From an uncultured Bacilli bacterium (lineage in GTDB: Bacteria > Bacillota_I > Bacilli_A > RF39 > UBA660), in assembly GCA_947630435.1 (NCBI GenBank), contig CANRHO010000027.1:1-8044 (forward strand): a stretch of DNA of 8,044 bases. The letters run 5' to 3'. Position numbers and translations under genes: made by a program. Position 1 is the first letter of the stretch, and every line of letters starts with the position of its first letter. This document shows, piece after piece, positions 4,466-8,044 of this stretch. The notes under the pieces are model-generated. The model searched no databases and had not been told where the DNA came from. It saw nothing but the letters and a program-made list of their open reading frames with translations.

Positions 4466-7024
4466 ATCTTTTTTATTTGTTTTTTCACCTGCGAAAAAAT
4501 TATATAAAACAAGCAACATGAATGAAACGCCTGTTATTATAAGTCCTAACCTCATTTTGCTAGGATAAAATTCAAACCTAACTTTATGAGTTCCTTTAGG
4601 TATATCACAACTTAAAAATGAATTAATTTCTTTTGTAGCTACCTTCTTATCATCTATGTAAACACTCCAACCATTATCATAAGGGATAGTTGTAAAAAGC
4701 GTTTTATCATCATTTACTTTTATATCACCTTCAATAAAAGTATCATTATACCTACTTATTTTTAATGATTCATCATTTATTATATTATAAAATTTACTAA
4801 AGGCTTCTTTATTTAAAGTGTAAGCATTAAAGTAAATAGTTCCTTCATCATATTCGTTAAAATTAATTTTAACATCTATAGTATCTTTATTGGTCTTACC
4901 AATATCAAAAACATAATATTCATCTGAAGTAAGAGAATAATACGTATCTTCTACTTCAAAACTTTTAACATCATTTCCGCCAATATATAAATAAATATTA
5001 TCATGTAATTTGTTGTCTAAAGTTAAAATTATATAATTCGATTGATCGTTAATCTTATAACTTAATTCTCCTTGAAAGTCATTATTTGAAATACTCTGTA
5101 AAGAAGCGTTATCACTTTTTTTTGATACGAGAACTTTATTAAACACATTATTAACTCCAGTAGAGTAAAAAACGAAATTACTCTGATTTAAAAAGGGATT
5201 ATAACTAACTAAATTCCAATCATTAACTTCATTATTAACCGCGTACACCAAAGAAGATGAATAATTGTATTTCATAAGGGTATTATTATCATTCATATCA
5301 ACAAAATCATAATAATCGTTTTCTATTTGTTTTCCCATTATGTATTTTATATTAAACATAGTATTATAAACTGGAGTTTGATATTCTTTATAGTAAAAAC
5401 TATTAATATTATTACCTGCAAGTCCTAAATTTCTTTGCACTTTAGATACGTTTTCGTAAGCCATAGAAGAAAAAGTTGAAATTCCATAATAATCATACCA
5501 AGCACCATCATTTAAAGTTAGATAATCTGTTTTTTCCATTCGATATAACCCATTATCATCTTTTTTTGCTTCACTTATTAAATTCATGTATGGTTTTTTA
5601 TCTTGCATAAAAGTTTTTATATCATGGTCAATTTGCCAATTAATATTTACCGAATATATACATTCAAATAAAACCAATAAAGAAAATACGGTATACAAAA
5701 ACTTTTTATTAACACTTTTATACTTATATATAATACAAATAACATAATATGTTGTAAGCAAGCAAAGACATATTATAGCTTTTTGATCAGTTATGTTTTG
5801 AAAACCTAATTTCGTTGACAGCATTGTAATTATAAAAACTATTGCAAAAGGAATGGATAATCTTATAATTCCTACATCCTTTATTCTTAAAATAGAATAA
5901 TAACCAATGCTAATAAGTACAAAAACATATATAAATGAGTATCTCCATGGCAAATCATTTGGCACATGAAACGCATGCCAAACAAAATCTATTACGTTTA
6001 TATTAAATGAAAAAAAGAAAAATAAAAGCGTAGCACCACAAATGATTTTAAATCTTATATTTATTTTTTTATTAGCAAATAAAACGATTATTAATGCTAA
6101 GGTAAGCATACCTGGATATATGTTTGGCAAAGGCAATATATCACTTGCAAAAACGGTTCTAGAAACACCTGTTAAATGATTGAAAACATAATTTGTAATC
6201 GAAAATGATGTTGCAATAGAAGGTAATTTATCACCCGTTGCAGATATAGAAGAAAGTGAGCAAAAAAGAGGTAATAAAGCAAACGCCACTAAACCAGCAG
6301 CTAATAAAGATGATAATATATACATTAAGCATTTTTTTAATATATTTTTAAATTTGAAATTTTGTTTGTAAATAAATACGCCCAAAAAATAAAAAACACT
6401 AAAGATACATATCATGTATCCAATAAAATAATTTGCAAATAACATAACCGCTAAACTAATTATATAAACATTCGGTTTTTCTTCTTGGATGATTTTATTT
6501 ATACCAACCATAATAAGAGGTAAAAAAACCATTCCATCAAGCCACATTATGTTCCAGTAATAAGCACAAAAATATCCACAAAACGCATAAAAACAAGAAA
6601 ATAAACTAACTAATATGGTATTTTTCCTAAAAGTATTTTTTAAATAATAAGACATAGTAATTGAGGAAAAAACAGCTTTTAAACCAATTATTATAGAAAA
6701 AGCCATAACTATGTTTTCTTTTCTAAATAAAAATAATAAAATATTAAACGGACTTGATAAATAATTTAATATGTTACGATAAAACGGAATACCACCACCA
6801 GTATTAAAAGAATATAATAAAGTTTCTCCTTGTTTTACTCTATCATATAATTCATTTAACAAAGGCCCATATTGATGATAAAAATCAACATCAAGCATTG
6901 AGTTATTTCCTAATGGAGCAATTTTTTGCAATAAATATATAAAAATTACTATGATACTAGATAAAAAACCCGTAAAAAATATCCATTTATTATTTTTTAT
7001 AAAGTTTGATAAACTATTTTTCAT
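4442..7024 (-). CDS. yfhO: YfhO-family polytopic membrane protein (probable GT-C-type glycosyltransferase)
   Basis: This 860-aa protein matches the usual YfhO length of about 860. It starts with a membrane helix (about 13-33), followed by a family-typical first outer loop with LDVDFYHQYGPLL (44-56), whose Asp pair (45 and 47) is the candidate catalytic or metal-binding site of a GT-C fold. NTGGGIPFYRNILNYLSSPF (74-93) comes next. A dozen or so membrane helices follow, then a large outer domain from about 480. The end is characteristic: a PYDNGW segment (about 782-787) in a small beta domain, then a last helix (about 826-844) and a lysine-rich tail. In B. subtilis YfhO has been linked to glycosylation of lipoteichoic acid, moving undecaprenyl-linked sugars outside the cell. 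No csbB- or gtcA-like partner is visible here, so the acceptor is unknown. The ATG at 7024 was chosen because GGTGAT lies immediately upstream; a 16-residue N-terminal extension lacks such a site. It is probably co-transcribed with the DUF421 gene. Confidence 0.85.
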   Translation of the reverse strand: MKNSLSNFIKNNKWIFFTGFLSSIIVIFIYLLQKIAPLGNNSMLDVDFYHQYGPLLNELYDRVKQGETLLYSFNTGGGIPFYRNILNYLSSPFNILLFLFRKENIVMAFSIIIGLKAVFSSITMSYYLKNTFRKNTILVSLFSCFYAFCGYFCAYYWNIMWLDGMVFLPLIMVGINKIIQEEKPNVYIISLAVMLFANYFIGYMICIFSVFYFLGVFIYKQNFKFKNILKKCLMYILSSLLAAGLVAFALLPLFCSLSSISATGDKLPSIATSFSITNYVFNHLTGVSRTVFASDILPLPNIYPGMLTLALIIVLFANKKINIRFKIICGATLLFFFFSFNINVIDFVWHAFHVPNDLPWRYSFIYVFVLISIGYYSILRIKDVGIIRLSIPFAIVFIITMLSTKLGFQNITDQKAIICLCLLTTYYVICIIYKYKSVNKKFLYTVFSLLVLFECIYSVNINWQIDHDIKTFMQDKKPYMNLISEAKKDDNGLYRMEKTDYLTLNDGAWYDYYGISTFSSMAYENVSKVQRNLGLAGNNINSFYYKEYQTPVYNTMFNIKYIMGKQIENDYYDFVDMNDNNTLMKYNYSSSLVYAVNNEVNDWNLVSYNPFLNQSNFVFYSTGVNNVFNKVLVSKKSDNASLQSISNNDFQGELSYKINDQSNYIILTLDNKLHDNIYLYIGGNDVKSFEVEDTYYSLTSDEYYVFDIGKTNKDTIDVKINFNEYDEGTIYFNAYTLNKEAFSKFYNIINDESLKISRYNDTFIEGDIKVNDDKTLFTTIPYDNGWSVYIDDKKVATKEINSFLSCDIPKGTHKVRFEFYPSKMRLGLIITGVSFMLLVLYNFFAGEKTNKKDKKDKFIV

Positions 7025-7083
7025 GTTATCACCATGTAAATAATAACATAAAAAGATAAAAATAAGCAACAATTTTAAAATGG

Positions 7084-7821
7084 TTATTCTAATATGTTTT
7101 CAATATTTTCAGTAGCGTTTTTCTCAAAAATACATAGTTTTTCATTATCGTCAATTGTTGCAAGTAATATTTCATTAAAATTTTTATATCCTTTAATTTT
7201 CATTTGCTTTATTAGCCAATCTTCATCTTTACCTATTTTTTTTAAATTATTTGGCATTACATTACCATCAATTATTACGTTAGCACAAAGTCCCTGAACA
7301 GAAGGTTTTAAATTCATATCTTTAACGGTTACTGGATTATATTCATCTTTAGGTAAAAAACTTATTTGGCCATTAGCTTCCATTAGTGCATACTTAATTT
7401 GACTAACATCAAAATACCCTGCTATTCTTGTAGCCTCTAAAAAATCATTTATATCCATTTTTACTCTTTTTAAATTTTTGTATATAAATTTTCCATTTTC
7501 AATTATTATGGTTGGGCTACCTATAAAAAATCTTCTTATCTTAATACTTTTCATAGTTAATATTGAAACAAAAGTTGCAATAAAGCCAAAAATTATAACC
7601 GCTATAAAACCATTCATTATTTGAACATCTATATTCATAGATATCTCCGCTGCAAAATTACCTATTGATATACTTATTACATAATCAAATAAGCTGAGTT
7701 CTGATACTTGTTTTTTACCTATTATTTTTGTTATAAAAAACAAAGTTACTAAAGAAAATAAAGCACGAGATGCAACTACCCCTACTTCATGCCAGTTTGT
7801 ATTTAAAATATCATTTAACAT
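7084..7821 (-). CDS. YetF-like DUF421 membrane protein
   Basis: This 245-aa protein has three N-terminal membrane segments (about 12-33, 45-60 and 67-89) with the family signature GKKQVSELSLFDYVISISIG (35-54). A cytoplasmic DUF421 domain with two parts follows. The first part has GSPTIIIENGKF (101-112) and a helix-strand unit running to EANGQISFLPK (148-158). The second has the repeat-like VIIDGNV (172-178) ... DWLIKQMKIKGYKNFNEILLATID (201-224). Length and layout are those of YetF proteins. Their biochemical function is not well established; relatives occur in spore membranes and beside some spoVA operons, so a role in the spore envelope is possible but not shown. The ATG at 7821 is preferred because AGGTGAT ends four bases before it; the GTG at 7830 lies within that site. 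Confidence 0.87.
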   Translation of the reverse strand: MLNDILNTNWHEVGVVASRALFSLVTLFFITKIIGKKQVSELSLFDYVISISIGNFAAEISMNIDVQIMNGFIAVIIFGFIATFVSILTMKSIKIRRFFIGSPTIIIENGKFIYKNLKRVKMDINDFLEATRIAGYFDVSQIKYALMEANGQISFLPKDEYNPVTVKDMNLKPSVQGLCANVIIDGNVMPNNLKKIGKDEDWLIKQMKIKGYKNFNEILLATIDDNEKLCIFEKNATENIENILE

Positions 7822-7825
7822 AATA

Positions 7826-7832
7826 ATCACCT
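7826..7832 (-). promoter_or_regulatory. Ribosome-binding site that fixes the DUF421 gene start
   Basis: AGGTGAT on the minus strand, complementary to the 16S rRNA tail, ends four bases before the ATG at 7821-7819. It overlaps the upstream in-frame GTG, which is therefore not the start. yfhO uses the same GGTGAT-plus-short-spacer style. Confidence 0.8.
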
Positions 7833-7847
7833 ATTTATAGGATTATC

Positions 7848-7874
7848 AAAAAAACTAGATATATTCTAGTTTTT
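7848..7874 (-). terminator. Rho-independent terminator upstream of the DUF421 gene
   Basis: Minus-strand arms AAAAACTAGA (7874-7865) and TCTAGTTTTT (7859-7850) form a perfect 10-base stem with a 5-base loop, followed by seven Ts (7854-7848). It stands about 80 bases after the stop of the partial gene at the right edge and most simply ends that transcript. An extended -10-like sequence lies just before it. Confidence 0.8.
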
Positions 7875-7888
7875 ACAAGCTTTATGAA

Positions 7889-7897
7889 ATTATAGCA
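7889..7897 (-). promoter_or_regulatory. Extended -10 promoter-like element
   Basis: The minus strand reads TGCTATAAT, a perfect extended -10 for sigma-A, without a convincing -35. If active, transcripts would start near 7882, directly before the hairpin at 7874-7850, and would have to pass it to reach the DUF421 gene. Chance occurrence in AT-rich DNA is possible. Confidence 0.35.
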
Positions 7898-7954
7898 TTA
7901 ACATTATTACTATAATTATACAATTAATCTAAAAATAATTTATACATTAATATT

Positions 7955-8044
7955 TTATAATTCTTCAATAGTTTTAATACTATTAAAGTTTTTACTTACT
8001 TTGTCTAATAGGAAATTTTTTGCATTATCATCTTTAACGATAAC
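7955..8044 (-). CDS. C-terminal fragment of an unidentified gene (cut by the window edge)
   Basis: An open frame enters from the right edge and ends at a TAA (7957-7955), giving 29 residues: first VIVKDDNAKNFLLDKVSK, then NFNSIKTIEEL. Composition is typical of a helical protein end, and the frame is followed by an 80-base spacer and a terminator, as expected for a gene end. The fragment is too short for a family call. Confidence 0.6.
   Translation of the reverse strand, partial: VIVKDDNAKNFLLDKVSKNFNSIKTIEEL

Noticed and set aside
7025..7072. A 16-residue N-terminal extension of YfhO
   Set aside because: The ATG at 7024 has GGTGAT directly upstream and fits the family N-terminus; the upstream ATG lacks a good site.

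Overview
The window is very AT-rich and every gene lies on the minus strand, so transcription runs from high to low coordinates. Reading in that direction it holds: the last 29 codons of an unidentified gene; a YetF-like DUF421 membrane protein; a YfhO-family polytopic membrane protein; two adjacent, overlapping genes for soluble coiled-coil proteins of unknown function; spoIIIAH; gerE; gerM; and a tRNA-Arg(TCT) cut only at the last base of its CCA end. All eight stop codons are TAA. The AT bias, strong Shine-Dalgarno sites, GerE and SpoIIIAH point to an endospore-forming low-GC Bacillota. GerE and YfhO lean towards a Bacilli-like lineage, but that placement is inference.

The left third (1-1991) is a compact sporulation block. 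SpoIIIAH is the mother-cell half of the SpoIIQ-SpoIIIAH channel. In B. subtilis GerM is needed to assemble that complex, and GerE is the last mother-cell transcription factor, acting with sigma-K. Here the three genes appear to be separate transcription units. A terminator lies just before spoIIIAH, and a sigma-E-like promoter precedes it. A close sigma-K promoter match starts at the spoIIIAH stop codon and would drive gerE. A terminator follows gerE, and a sigma-E-like promoter embedded in that terminator would drive gerM. spoIIIAH is not accompanied by spoIIIAA-AG.

The middle (1992-4344) is the least explained part: a 340-aa and a 445-aa protein, translationally coupled by an 8-base overlap. 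They share a C-terminal coiled-coil module and a second short motif, so they look like diverged tandem paralogues. They have their own sigma-A-like promoter, with an inverted repeat overlapping the -10, and their own terminator. They are the best candidates here for something undescribed. Their position beside spoIIIAH suggests, but does not show, a sporulation or envelope role.

The right part (4442-8044) holds envelope genes. yfhO and the DUF421 gene are 59 bases apart with no terminator between them and are probably co-transcribed. Several ORF starts were moved inward to match visible ribosome-binding sites. No mobile element, CRISPR array or origin was seen, and no gene-free stretch exceeds 300 bases.
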